Assembly (NCBI RefSeq): GCF_041435435.1
Contig: NZ_CP108494.1
Span: 6,172,501-6,236,500 of the forward strand
Source of the DNA: Streptomyces sp. NBC_01241
GTDB taxonomy: Bacteria > Actinomycetota > Actinomycetes > Streptomycetales > Streptomycetaceae
Direction: 5' to 3'
DNA: 64,000 nucleotides
Shown: positions 41,355-50,489 of the stretch, in pieces
Layout of the letters: each line of letters begins with the position of its first letter
Position numbering within the stretch: the stretch's first letter is position 1
Program-made: the position numbers and the translations under genes
The notes under the pieces: model-generated
Told to the model about the DNA's origin: nothing
Database searches by the model: none
The model's input: the letters and a program-made list of their open reading frames with translations, nothing else

Positions 41355-43814
41355 GTGACGAGTACCGAAGTGACCTTCGAATCCGACGACTCGGAGCCCA
41401 GCGGCTACGCGGCGGCCCGGCTGCGCCTCCTCCAGGAGAAGGCGCAGCCCGGGACGCCGCGCCGTGCGGCCCTCGCCGCACTCACCGACGACTGGCTCAC
41501 CGCGCTGTTCACCACCGCCGCCGAACAGACCGGCATCCGCGGCGCCGCCCTCGTCGCCGTCGGCGGCTACGGACGCGGCGAACTCTCCCCGCGCAGCGAC
41601 CTCGACCTCCTGCTCCTGCATGACGGCAACGCCGACGCCGGAGCCATCGCCTCCCTCGCCGACCGCATCTGGTACCCCGTCTGGGACCTCGGCCTCGCCC
41701 TCGACCACTCCGTACGCACCCCCGCCGAAGCCCGCAGAACGGCCGGCGAGGACCTCAAGGTCCAGCTCGGACTGCTCGACGCCCGCCCCGTCGCCGGAAA
41801 CCTCGGCCTCGTCGCCGCCCTGCGCACCGCGATCCTCGCCGACTGGCGCAACCAGGCCCCCAAACGCCTCCCCGCCCTCGACGAGCTCTGCCGGGAACGC
41901 GCCGAACGCCAGGGCGAGCTGCAGTTCCTCCTCGAACCCGACCTCAAGGAGGCCCGCGGCGGACTGCGCGACGCCACCGCCCTGCGTGCCGTCGCCGCCT
42001 CCTGGGTCGCCGACTCCCCCCGCGAGGGCCTCGCCGAAGCCCGCCGCACCCTCCTCGACGCCCGCGATGCCCTCCACCTCACCACCGGCCGCGCCACCGA
42101 CCGCCTCGGCCTCCAGGACCAGGACCAGGTCGCCACCGCCCTCGGCCTCCTCGACGCGGACGCCCTGCTCCGCCAGGTGTACGAGGCCGCCCGCACCGTC
42201 TCGTACGCCACCGACGTCACCTGGCGCGAGGTCCACCGCGTCCTGCGCGCCCGGTCCGTACGCCCCAGGCTGCGCGCCATGCTGGGCGGCGGCAGGACCG
42301 CCGCGACCGAGCGCACCCCGCTCGCCGAAGGCGTCGTCGAAGCCGACGGCGAAGTGGTCCTCGCCCGTAGCGCCCGCCCCGAACGCGACCCCGTGCTCGT
42401 CCTGCGCGCCGCCGCCGCGGCCGCCCAGTCGGAACTCCCGCTCTCCCGCCACGTCGTACGCCACCTCGCCACCACCGCACGCCCACTGCCGGTGCCCTGG
42501 CCCGCCGAGGCCCGGGAGGAACTCGTCACCCTCCTCGGCGCGGGCGAGGCGACCGTCCCTGTCTGGGAAGCACTCGAAGCCGAAGGGCTGATCACCCGGC
42601 TGCTCCCCGACTGGGAACGCGTCCACTGCCGCCCCCAGCGCAACCCCGTCCACACCTGGACCGTCGACCGACACCTCGTCGAAGCGGCCGTACGCGCCTC
42701 CTCCCTCACTCGCCGCGTCGGCCGCCCCGACCTCCTTCTCGTCGCCGCGCTCCTGCACGACATCGGCAAGGGCTGGCCCGGCGACCACTCCGTCGCCGGT
42801 GAGGTCATCGCCCGCGACATGGCCGCGCGGATCGGCTTCGACCAGCACGACGTCGGCGTCATCGCCACCCTGGTACGCCACCATCTGCTGCTCATCGAGA
42901 CCGCCACCCGGCGCGACCTCGACGACCCGGCGACCGTCCGCTCCGTCGCCACCGCCGTGGGCACCACCGCCACGCTGGAACTGCTGCACGCCCTCACCGA
43001 GGCCGACGCACTCGCCACCGGGCCCGCCGCCTGGTCCACCTGGCGCGCCTCCCTCGTCGCCGACCTCGTTGAACGCGTCGCCGCCGTGCTCGCCGGCCGG
43101 GTCCCGGAAGAACCGGAACCCGTCGCGCCCAGCGCCGAACACGAACGCCTCGCCATCGAGGCCCTGCGCACCGGCGAACCCGTCCTCGCCCTGCACGCCC
43201 AGGCCGAAACCCCGAACGAGGACGGCGAACCGGAACCCGTCGGCGTCGAACTCCTCATCGCCCTCCCCGACCGCCCCGGCGTGCTGCCTGCCGCGGCGGG
43301 CGTCCTCGCCCTGCACCGCCTCACCGTGCGGGCGGCCGATCTGCGTGCCGTGGAACTCCCCACCGAACTCGGCGCGGGCGACGCCGCCGACCTGCTGCTG
43401 CTCAGCTGGCGGGTCGCGGCCGAATACGGCTCCCTGCCGCAGGCCTCCCGACTCCGCGCCGACCTCGTACGCGCCCTGGACGGCTCCCTCGACATCCGCG
43501 CCCGCCTCGCCGAACGCGAGGCGGCCTACCCGAGGCGGCGCGGAGTGAAGGCCCCGCCGCCGAGGGTGACCGTCGCGGCGGCCGGCTCGCAGCTCGCGAC
43601 GGTGATCGAGGTACGGGCCCAGGACGCCCCGGGGCTGCTGCACCGGATCGGCCGGGCGCTGGAACAGAGCGGGGTACGAGTACGGAGCGCGCACGTGTCG
43701 ACGCTGGGGGCGAACGCGGTGGATACGGTCTACGTCACGCGTGAGGACGGCTCGGTGCTGCCGGGCGTGGAGGCCGCGGCACTGGCAAAGGCCCTGGAGG
43801 ATGCCTTGCGGTGA
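41355..43814 (+). CDS. glnD: PII nucleotidyltransferase GlnD
   Basis: An 819-residue bifunctional sensor. The nucleotidyltransferase domain has VAVGGYGRGELSPRSDLDLLL (catalytic GG-x-GRGE...SDxD at about residues 72-92). An HD domain carries LLLVAALLHDIGKGWPGDHS around residue 450-475. Two ACT domains at the C-terminus include VELLIALPDRPGVLPAAAG and VIEVRAQDAPGLLHRIGRAL. In Streptomyces it adenylylates GlnK rather than uridylylating it. GTG 41355 is used; the repeat-rich spacer separates it from glnK, but co-transcription is likely. Confidence 0.94.
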   Translation: MTSTEVTFESDDSEPSGYAAARLRLLQEKAQPGTPRRAALAALTDDWLTALFTTAAEQTGIRGAALVAVGGYGRGELSPRSDLDLLLLHDGNADAGAIASLADRIWYPVWDLGLALDHSVRTPAEARRTAGEDLKVQLGLLDARPVAGNLGLVAALRTAILADWRNQAPKRLPALDELCRERAERQGELQFLLEPDLKEARGGLRDATALRAVAASWVADSPREGLAEARRTLLDARDALHLTTGRATDRLGLQDQDQVATALGLLDADALLRQVYEAARTVSYATDVTWREVHRVLRARSVRPRLRAMLGGGRTAATERTPLAEGVVEADGEVVLARSARPERDPVLVLRAAAAAAQSELPLSRHVVRHLATTARPLPVPWPAEAREELVTLLGAGEATVPVWEALEAEGLITRLLPDWERVHCRPQRNPVHTWTVDRHLVEAAVRASSLTRRVGRPDLLLVAALLHDIGKGWPGDHSVAGEVIARDMAARIGFDQHDVGVIATLVRHHLLLIETATRRDLDDPATVRSVATAVGTTATLELLHALTEADALATGPAAWSTWRASLVADLVERVAAVLAGRVPEEPEPVAPSAEHERLAIEALRTGEPVLALHAQAETPNEDGEPEPVGVELLIALPDRPGVLPAAAGVLALHRLTVRAADLRAVELPTELGAGDAADLLLLSWRVAAEYGSLPQASRLRADLVRALDGSLDIRARLAEREAAYPRRRGVKAPPPRVTVAAAGSQLATVIEVRAQDAPGLLHRIGRALEQSGVRVRSAHVSTLGANAVDTVYVTREDGSVLPGVEAAALAKALEDALR

Positions 43815-43873
43815 GGCGTGGGGGACCGTCCTCGCCGTCATGGAACGAATGGGGATGCTCCCCGTCGGCCGGG

Positions 43874-43889
43874 GGACGCTCCGGCGTCC
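43874..43889 (+). terminator. Stem-loop after glnD
   Basis: GGACGC (43874-43879) and GCGTCC (43884-43889) flank TCCG, 60 bases after the glnD stop in the 241-base gap before ffh. A possible terminator; there is no T-run. Confidence 0.45.
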
Positions 43890-44055
43890 ACCGCGTGCGC
43901 GCCCGGCGTGGACCCACTCCCGGCACCCGCGGGGAGTCGTGCGACCGGGGCCGCTGCCCGGGATTTCTCCCGGCAGGGGTCATCGTTTCTCCCGAGCCGG
44001 ATACCCTGGGGTACCGAATCCACTTTGCCCCCGACCCTGAGGACCGACGAGCGCC

Positions 44056-45606
44056 GTGTTCGATACTCTCTCCGACCGCCTTGCCGCGACTTTCAAGAAC
44101 CTCCGGGGCAAGGGCCGCTTGTCCGAGGCGGACATCGACGCCACGGCCCGCGAGATCCGTATCGCCCTGCTCGAAGCAGATGTCGCGCTGCCTGTCGTCC
44201 GGTCCTTCATCGCCAACGTCAAGGAGCGGGCGCGCGGCGCCGAGGTCTCCCAGGCGCTGAACCCGGCGCAGCAGATGATCAAGATCGTCAACGAGGAGCT
44301 CGTCGGCATCCTCGGCGGCGAGACCCGGCGGCTGCGGTTCGCCAAGAACCCGCCCACCGTGATCATGCTCGCGGGTCTCCAGGGTGCCGGTAAGACCACC
44401 CTTGCCGGAAAGCTCGGCCTCTGGCTCAAGGGCCAGGGCCACTCCCCGCTGCTCGTGGCCTGTGACCTCCAGCGCCCCAACGCCGTCAACCAGCTCAGCG
44501 TCGTCGCCGACCGCGCGGGCGTGGCGGTGTACGCCCCTGAGCCGGGCAACGGCGTCGGCGACCCGGTCCAGGTCGCCAAGGACTCGATCGAGCACGCCAG
44601 GTCCAAGCAGTACGACGTCGTGATCGTCGACACCGCGGGCCGTCTCGGTATCGACCAGGAGCTGATGCAGCAGGCCGCGGACATCCGCGATGCCGTCAGC
44701 CCCGACGAGATCCTCTTCGTCGTCGACGCGATGATCGGCCAGGACGCGGTCAACACCGCCGAGGCCTTCCGTGACGGCGTCGGCTTCGACGGCGTGGTTC
44801 TCTCCAAGCTCGACGGTGATGCCCGCGGTGGTGCGGCCCTGTCAATCGCCCACGTCACGGGCAAGCAGGTCATGTTCGCGTCGAACGGTGAGAAGCTCGA
44901 GGACTTCGACGCCTTCCACCCCGACCGGATGGCGTCCCGCATCCTCGACATGGGTGACCTGCTCACCCTGATCGAGCAGGCGGAGAAGACCTTCAGCCAG
45001 GAAGAGGCCGCCAAAATGGCCTCCAAGCTGGCGTCCAGCAAGGGCAAGGACTTCACGCTCGACGACTTCCTGGCCCAGATGGAGCAGGTCAGGAAGATGG
45101 GCTCCATCTCCAAGCTGCTCGGGATGCTGCCCGGCATGGGGCAGATCAAGGACCAGATCAACAACATCGACGAGCGCGACGTGGACCGTACCGCCGCGAT
45201 CATCAAGTCGATGACCCCGAAGGAGCGCGCCGAGCCGACGATCATCAACGGCTCGCGCCGGGCCCGGATCGCCAAGGGCTCCGGTGTCGAGGTCAGCGCG
45301 GTGAAGAACCTGGTGGAGCGGTTCTTCGATGCGCGCAAGATGATGTCGAAGATGGCGCAGGGCGGCGGCATGCCGGGGATGCCCGGTATGCCGGGCATGG
45401 GCGGCGGTCCCGGTCGGCAGAAGAAGCAGGTCAAGCAGGCCAAGGGCAAGCGCAAGAGCGGCAACCCGATGAAGCGCAAGGCCGAGGAGCAGGCCGCGGC
45501 GGCCCGTCGCGAGCAGGCGGCGGCGCAGGGCGGCGCGTTCGGTCTGCCGGCGCAGGAGGACAAGAACTTCGAGCTGCCGGACGAGTTCAAGAAGTTCATG
45601 GGCTGA
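44056..45606 (+). CDS. ffh: Signal recognition particle protein Ffh
   Basis: A 516-residue SRP GTPase. The N domain is followed by the G domain with GLQGAGKTTLAGKLGLWLKG (G1, about residues 107-126), DTAGRLGIDQELM, and SKLDGDARGGAALS. The methionine-rich M domain contains KLLGMLPGMGQIKDQINNID and GSRRARIAKGSGVEVSAV. The C-terminal tail is Gly/Met/Lys-rich and longer than usual, as in other actinobacteria. The start is GTG 44056; CCGGATACCCTGGG at 43997-44010 may contain its -10. It acts with FtsY at 35287 to target secretory proteins. Confidence 0.96.
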   Translation: MFDTLSDRLAATFKNLRGKGRLSEADIDATAREIRIALLEADVALPVVRSFIANVKERARGAEVSQALNPAQQMIKIVNEELVGILGGETRRLRFAKNPPTVIMLAGLQGAGKTTLAGKLGLWLKGQGHSPLLVACDLQRPNAVNQLSVVADRAGVAVYAPEPGNGVGDPVQVAKDSIEHARSKQYDVVIVDTAGRLGIDQELMQQAADIRDAVSPDEILFVVDAMIGQDAVNTAEAFRDGVGFDGVVLSKLDGDARGGAALSIAHVTGKQVMFASNGEKLEDFDAFHPDRMASRILDMGDLLTLIEQAEKTFSQEEAAKMASKLASSKGKDFTLDDFLAQMEQVRKMGSISKLLGMLPGMGQIKDQINNIDERDVDRTAAIIKSMTPKERAEPTIINGSRRARIAKGSGVEVSAVKNLVERFFDARKMMSKMAQGGGMPGMPGMPGMGGGPGRQKKQVKQAKGKRKSGNPMKRKAEEQAAAARREQAAAQGGAFGLPAQEDKNFELPDEFKKFMG

Positions 45607-45611
45607 TCGCC

Positions 45612-45668
45612 CGACGACATGCGTGAGGGGCGCCCACCGCCGGTGGGCGCCCCTCACGCATGTCGTCG
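45612..45668 (+). terminator. Exceptionally long perfect hairpin after ffh
   Basis: The 28 bases at 45612-45639 are the exact reverse complement of 45641-45668, with a single C at the centre. Core GAGGGGCGCCCACCG / CGGTGGGCGCCCCTC is extremely stable. It begins six bases after the ffh stop and ends 136 bases before the ftsH gene. It should terminate transcription in both directions. Confidence 0.85.
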
Positions 45669-45804
45669 CGTGCTCCGGTGCGGCGTGCGGTCCCGGCCGG
45701 GGTCCGCGCTTCCCTCTCCGGGCCCACTGGAAGGCCCTATAAGGGGCTATGGGTCGATTTCTCCTTTAGTGTCACATTCACTGGCTGTCGGCAGAGGAGC
45801 GCGC

Positions 45805-47718
45805 GTGACCAACCCCGTACCTCCCCGCGACCGGCCCGATCAGCCCTGGCGCTCCGAGGGCGCCCCGCCGCCCCCGCCGCCGGGCCGGAAGATGCCGGGA
45901 GGCTGGGGCGGACTGCTGCTCACCGCGCTCGCTGTCTACCTGATCGCCAATCTGGTGCTGTCCTTCTTCAACGGGGAGGCGGAGCCCACGATCGCGTACA
46001 CGGAGTTCAGCAAGCAGGTCACCTCGGGCAACGTCTCCAAGATCTACTCCAAGGGCGACGCCATTCAGGGGCAGCTCAAGAAGGAGGCGACGGTCCCGGG
46101 AACCGACAAGAAGTACACCAAGTTCGTCACGCAGCGGCCCGCGTTCGCGGACGACAACCTCTGGGCCGAGCTGGTCAAGGACGATGTCGCGGTCACTGCC
46201 GAGCCCGTCGTCCAGCAGCGCAGCTTCCTCGCCAACCTGCTGATCTCGCTGGCCCCGATGCTGCTGCTCGTCCTGCTCTGGGTGTTCGTCGCCCGCAGGA
46301 TGGCCAAGGGCATGGGCGGCGGTATGGGCGGCTTCGGGCGCAAAGCCCCGCCCAAGCCCGTCGAGCTGGAGGCCGGCCGGCGCACCACCTTCCAGGACGT
46401 GGCCGGGATCGACGAGGTCGAGGGCGAGCTCAACGACGTCGTGGACTTCCTGAAGAATCCGCAGGCGTACCGGAGGATGGGCGCCCGGATGCCCGGGGGA
46501 GTGCTCCTCGCAGGACCGCCCGGCACCGGCAAGACGCTGCTCGCACGGGCCGTCGCGGGTGAGGCCGGGGTGCCGTTCTTCTCGGCATCGGCCTCCGAGT
46601 TCATCGAGATGATCGTCGGCGTCGGCGCGAGCCGGGTGCGGGAACTCTTCGCGGAGGCGCGCAAGGTCGCCCCCGCCATCATCTTCATCGACGAGATCGA
46701 CACCATCGGCCGGGCCCGCGGCGGCGGCTCCGGCATGGGTGGCCACGACGAGCGCGAGCAGACGCTCAACCAGATCCTCACCGAGATGGACGGCTTCTCC
46801 GGTTCGGAGGGCGTCGTCGTCCTGGCCGCCACCAACCGCGCCGACGTCCTCGACCCCGCCCTCACCCGGCCGGGCCGCTTCGACCGGATCGTCCAGGTCA
46901 GCCCGCCGGACCGGCGCGGCCGGGAGGCGATCCTGGAGATCCACACCCGGCAGATCCCGCTCGCCGACAATGTGAACCTGGCCCAGGTGGCCGGTACGAC
47001 CCCCGGTATGACCGGCGCCGATCTCGCCAACCTCGCCAATGAGGCCGCGCTGCTCGCCGTCAAGCGCCGGCAGTCCGAGGTCAGCCAGACCGATCTCTCG
47101 GACGCCCTGGAGAAGGTCCAGCTGGGGGCGGAACGCTCGCTGGTCATGTCGGACGAGGAACGCCGCAGGACCGCGTACCACGAGAGCGGGCACGCCCTGC
47201 TCGGCATGGTCCAGCCGGGCGCCGACCCGGTCCGCAAGGTCACCATCGTGCCGCGCGGCCGGGCGCTGGGCGTCACCCTCTCGACGCCGGAAGCCGACAA
47301 GTACGCCTATACCGAGGAGTATCTGCGCGGCCGCATCATCGGTGCGCTCGGCGGGATGGCCGCCGAGCAGGTGGTCTTCGACATGGTCACCACCGGCGCG
47401 GAGAGCGACCTGGAACAGGTCACCAACCTGGCCCGCGGCATGGTCGGCCGCTGGGGCATGAGCCACAAGGTGGGCAGGCTGACAGCGATCCCGAGCGACG
47501 CCCAGCAGGCGTACGGGCTCTCCGCGGCCCCCGCCACGCTCGACGCGGTGGACGGCGAGATGCGGCGCATCGTCGACGAGTGCTACGAGGACGCGTGCCG
47601 GCTCCTGCGGGAAAACCGGCACAGGCTGGACTCGCTGGCCGCGGCACTGCTGGAGCACGAGACGCTGGACGAGGCCGCGGCCTATCGGGCGGCCGGGATC
47701 GCGCGTCTGGCCAAGTAG
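45805..47718 (+). CDS. FtsH-type ATP-dependent zinc protease (paralogue)
   Basis: A 637-residue membrane AAA+ protease. N-terminal membrane segments are LLLTALAVYLIANLVLSFFN and LLISLAPMLLLVLLWVFVAR. The AAA domain has Walker A GGVLLAGPPGTGKTLLARAV, Walker B IIFIDEIDTIG and the second-region-of-homology ATNRADVLDPALTRPGRFDR. The zinc site is HESGH in RTAYHESGHALLGM. It is shorter at the C-terminus than E. coli FtsH. Streptomycetes carry a second, essential-type FtsH elsewhere, so this is probably the paralogue beside ffh. GTG 45805 is preceded by GAGGAGC. Confidence 0.9.
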   Translation: MTNPVPPRDRPDQPWRSEGAPPPPPPGRKMPGGWGGLLLTALAVYLIANLVLSFFNGEAEPTIAYTEFSKQVTSGNVSKIYSKGDAIQGQLKKEATVPGTDKKYTKFVTQRPAFADDNLWAELVKDDVAVTAEPVVQQRSFLANLLISLAPMLLLVLLWVFVARRMAKGMGGGMGGFGRKAPPKPVELEAGRRTTFQDVAGIDEVEGELNDVVDFLKNPQAYRRMGARMPGGVLLAGPPGTGKTLLARAVAGEAGVPFFSASASEFIEMIVGVGASRVRELFAEARKVAPAIIFIDEIDTIGRARGGGSGMGGHDEREQTLNQILTEMDGFSGSEGVVVLAATNRADVLDPALTRPGRFDRIVQVSPPDRRGREAILEIHTRQIPLADNVNLAQVAGTTPGMTGADLANLANEAALLAVKRRQSEVSQTDLSDALEKVQLGAERSLVMSDEERRRTAYHESGHALLGMVQPGADPVRKVTIVPRGRALGVTLSTPEADKYAYTEEYLRGRIIGALGGMAAEQVVFDMVTTGAESDLEQVTNLARGMVGRWGMSHKVGRLTAIPSDAQQAYGLSAAPATLDAVDGEMRRIVDECYEDACRLLRENRHRLDSLAAALLEHETLDEAAAYRAAGIARLAK

Positions 47719-47749
47719 CCGCCGCGGCCCGGACGGTGCACCCGGGACT

Positions 47750-48610
47750 TCAGGTCGTGCACACGAGATAGCGGAAGACGTTCGGCATCCAGATCGTGCC
47801 GTCCCTGCGCAGATGCGGACGCAGAGCCTCCGCGACCTCCTTCGCCACCCGGTCCTGGTCCGTCGCCACAACCGCCGCGTCGAAGAGCCGCGTCGACAGC
47901 AGTCCCCGCACCGCGCTGTCCATGTCCGCGTACCCGAACGGGCACGCCACCCGGCCGGAACCGTCCGGGCTCAGACCGGCCCGGAACGCCACTTCCTCCA
48001 GATCGTCCCGCTCCCACGGCCGCCAGCCACCGGTGCGCGGCGCCCGGACCCCGTCGGAGAGCCGCCCCGCCACCCGCAGCACCGGCGCCGTCGCGCACCG
48101 CTCCGGCGGACCCCACCCGGCCAGCACGACCGTGCTTCCCCGGGCAGCCAGCGGTACGGCCGACCGCAGCGCGTCCACGAGCCGTTCGCCGTCACCGGAT
48201 GAGCAGCCGATCGGAGTGAATGCGGTGATCAGGCCGTACGGCGCCCCGTCGGCCGAAGCTGCCGCGGACGGATCACCGTCGACGAGCCGGGCGTGCCCGG
48301 CCGGAGTTCCGGCATCGCTCCCCGGATCGGGCAGCAGCCGGCCGCGGGCGAGCGCCAGCCGTTCGGTATCGGTGTCGACGCCGGTGACGCGCGCGCCGCG
48401 CGCGGCCGCTATCAGCAGCGCGAGACCGGAGCCACAGCCGAGGGAGAGCAGCCGGGTGCCGGTTCCCACTTCGAGCCGCTCGTACACCGCTTCGTACAGC
48501 GGTGCGAGCATCCGCTCCTGGATCTCGGCCCAGTCCCGGGCACGGGTACCCGGATCCACCGGGGTGGCCGTGTCCGCGTAGCTGTGGTGCCGGACGAGCG
48601 TAGGTGTCAT
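47750..48610 (-). CDS. SAM-dependent methyltransferase
   Basis: A 286-residue class I methyltransferase. The SAM-binding motif I is LLSLGCGSGLALLIAAARGA (about residues 54-73), motif II is VTGVDTDTERLALARGR, and a later GAPYGLITAFTPIG contains the acidic/aromatic motif IV region. The C-terminal half has FPFG-like GRVACPFGYADMDSAVRG and ends VFRYLVCTT. The substrate is unknown. It is divergent from the prolyl-tRNA synthetase gene across 237 bases and 31 bases from the end of the convergent FtsH gene. Confidence 0.8.
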   Translation of the reverse strand: MTPTLVRHHSYADTATPVDPGTRARDWAEIQERMLAPLYEAVYERLEVGTGTRLLSLGCGSGLALLIAAARGARVTGVDTDTERLALARGRLLPDPGSDAGTPAGHARLVDGDPSAAASADGAPYGLITAFTPIGCSSGDGERLVDALRSAVPLAARGSTVVLAGWGPPERCATAPVLRVAGRLSDGVRAPRTGGWRPWERDDLEEVAFRAGLSPDGSGRVACPFGYADMDSAVRGLLSTRLFDAAVVATDQDRVAKEVAEALRPHLRRDGTIWMPNVFRYLVCTT

Positions 48611-48847
48611 GGAAGCGCCCCAATCCGCCGAGAGGTCGGTCGTGTCCGATCGGTCGTGCCCGAGTGGATGCTCCCCCCTGTGTGTCTGCGCCCGTCCCCC
48701 GTATGTCAGAGAACTGCGCATCCGAGCCCGCGTCCAGAGGTCTGATGGCAATGGTTGTGTGCTCCGGTGCTGCGCCCGTGCGTACGGCCCGTGGAGGCAG
48801 GGCCAGTCGCTCCGTGTGGTGGACGGTGTCGCCGTACGATGCGCGCC

Positions 48848-50263
48848 ATGGCAAAGGCACCCGTTCTCACGCCCCAGGCCGAGGACTTTCCCCGCTGGTA
48901 CCACGATCTGATCAACAAGGCCGAACTCGCGGACAACGGTCCGGTGCGCGGCACCATGGTCATCCGGCCGTACGGATACGGCCTGTGGGAGCGGATGCAG
49001 CAGGAGATGGATGCCCGGATCAAACAGGCGGGCGCCCGGAACGCTTACTTCCCGCTCTTCATCCCCCAGTCTTACCTGACACGCGAAGCCGAGCACGTCG
49101 AGGGCTTCGCACCGGAGCTCGCGATCGTGACCCGCGGCGGCGGAAAAGAGCTCGAAGAGCCCGTGGTAGTGCGGCCGACGTCCGAAACGATCATCAACGA
49201 GTACTTCGCGAAATGGGTCCAGAGCTACCGGGATCTGCCGCTGCTGATCAACCAGTGGGCGAACGTCGTGCGCTGGGAGATGCGCCCGCGGATCTTTCTC
49301 CGCACGACGGAATTCCTCTGGCAGGAGGGCCACACCGCCCACGCCACCTACGAGGAGGCCCGGGAGTACGCCGCGTACATCCACCGGGACGTCTACGCGG
49401 ACTTCATGGAAAACGTCCTCGGCATCGATGTGGTCCTGGGCCGCAAGACCCCGGCCGAGCGGTTCGCCGGAGCCGTCAACACCTTGACGCTCGAAGGAAT
49501 GATGCGGGACGGCAAGGCCCTGCAACTGGGCACGAGCCACGAACTCGGCACCAACTTCGCCCGGGCCTTCCACACCAGCTATCTGTCCAGGGAAGGCAGG
49601 CAGGAGCTCGTCTGGCAGACCTCCTGGGGCTCCTCGACCCGCATGGTCGGCGGTCTGATCATGGCGCACGGCGACGATCACGGCCTCCGGGTGCCGCCGC
49701 GCCTCGCTCCCGTCCAGGCCGTCGTCCTCGCGGTCAAGGACGACGACGCGGTACTGGCCGCGGTCCGGTCGGTCGGGGAGCGGCTGCGCGCCGCGGGGAT
49801 CAGGGCCGAGGTCGACGAACGCACCGACACCCCGTTCGGCCGCCGCGCAGTCGACTGGGAACTGAAGGGCGTGCCGGTACGGGTCGAGATCGGCCCGCGC
49901 GATCTGGCGGACGGCACCGCGATGCTCGCCCGGCGGATCCCCGGCGGAAAGGAACCGGTGGCCATCGACGCCCTGACCGAGCTGCTCCCGACGGTCCTGG
50001 AGGAGGATCAGGCAACCCTGCTGCGGGAGTCCCGGAGCCGGCGCGAGTCGGCCACCAGCGAGGTCGCGTCCGTCGAGGAGGCCGTGGAAGCGGCGGCCGC
50101 GGGCGGCTGGGCGCGTATCGCCTGGTCGGCCCTCGGCCCGGCGGGGGAGGCCCGACTCGCGGAGCACGGGGTGTCCGTGCGGTGCCTGGTCGCCGGCGAC
50201 GGGTCCGTGCCGGACGCGGACGACGCCCCCGGTACTGTCGCCCTGGTGGCCCGCGCCTACTGA
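48848..50263 (+). CDS. proS: Prolyl-tRNA synthetase, archaeal/eukaryotic type
   Basis: A 471-residue class II aminoacyl-tRNA synthetase lacking the bacterial YbaK editing insert. It has FPRWYHDLINKAELADNGPV at the N-terminus, motif 1/2 RPTSETIINEYFAKW and LRTTEFLWQEGHTAHAT, GTSHELGTNFARAFH, and motif 3 MAHGDDHGLRVPPRLAP. The anticodon-binding domain follows. It ends in ARAY, the C-terminal Tyr characteristic of this class, but the four-Cys zinc domain is largely lost (a single Cys in VRCLVAG). Bacterial-type ProS is normally elsewhere in Streptomyces; this may be a resistance or auxiliary copy. ATG 48848 is preferred to 48839. Confidence 0.88.
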   Translation: MAKAPVLTPQAEDFPRWYHDLINKAELADNGPVRGTMVIRPYGYGLWERMQQEMDARIKQAGARNAYFPLFIPQSYLTREAEHVEGFAPELAIVTRGGGKELEEPVVVRPTSETIINEYFAKWVQSYRDLPLLINQWANVVRWEMRPRIFLRTTEFLWQEGHTAHATYEEAREYAAYIHRDVYADFMENVLGIDVVLGRKTPAERFAGAVNTLTLEGMMRDGKALQLGTSHELGTNFARAFHTSYLSREGRQELVWQTSWGSSTRMVGGLIMAHGDDHGLRVPPRLAPVQAVVLAVKDDDAVLAAVRSVGERLRAAGIRAEVDERTDTPFGRRAVDWELKGVPVRVEIGPRDLADGTAMLARRIPGGKEPVAIDALTELLPTVLEEDQATLLRESRSRRESATSEVASVEEAVEAAAAGGWARIAWSALGPAGEARLAEHGVSVRCLVAGDGSVPDADDAPGTVALVARAY

Positions 50264-50489
50264 CGCCCCACCCGCCTCCGGGGCCGCCCGACGGCCCGGC
50301 GTACGGTTGCCGTCTACGCCCGGGCGTACGGGGCGCTACGTACCACCTTGGTGTGAGCTGTGAGGCTTCTCCGCAGATCAGCGCACCCGCCCTCGTCAGG
50401 ACGCATCAATGGCAACTGACTGGTACGTGCAAATTATTTGGGATGGCCCGGAATCGGAACACCGGGGCCCTCGTGCTCGTTGTCACGAC

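Noticed and set aside
41046..43841. Long minus-strand frame antisense to glnD
   Set aside because: Glycine/valine/asparagine-rich antisense; the GlnD motifs prove the plus strand is coding.
48611..48847. T-box riboswitch before proS
   Set aside because: No AGGGTGG-type T-box or specifier loop; actinobacterial T-boxes mainly precede ileS.
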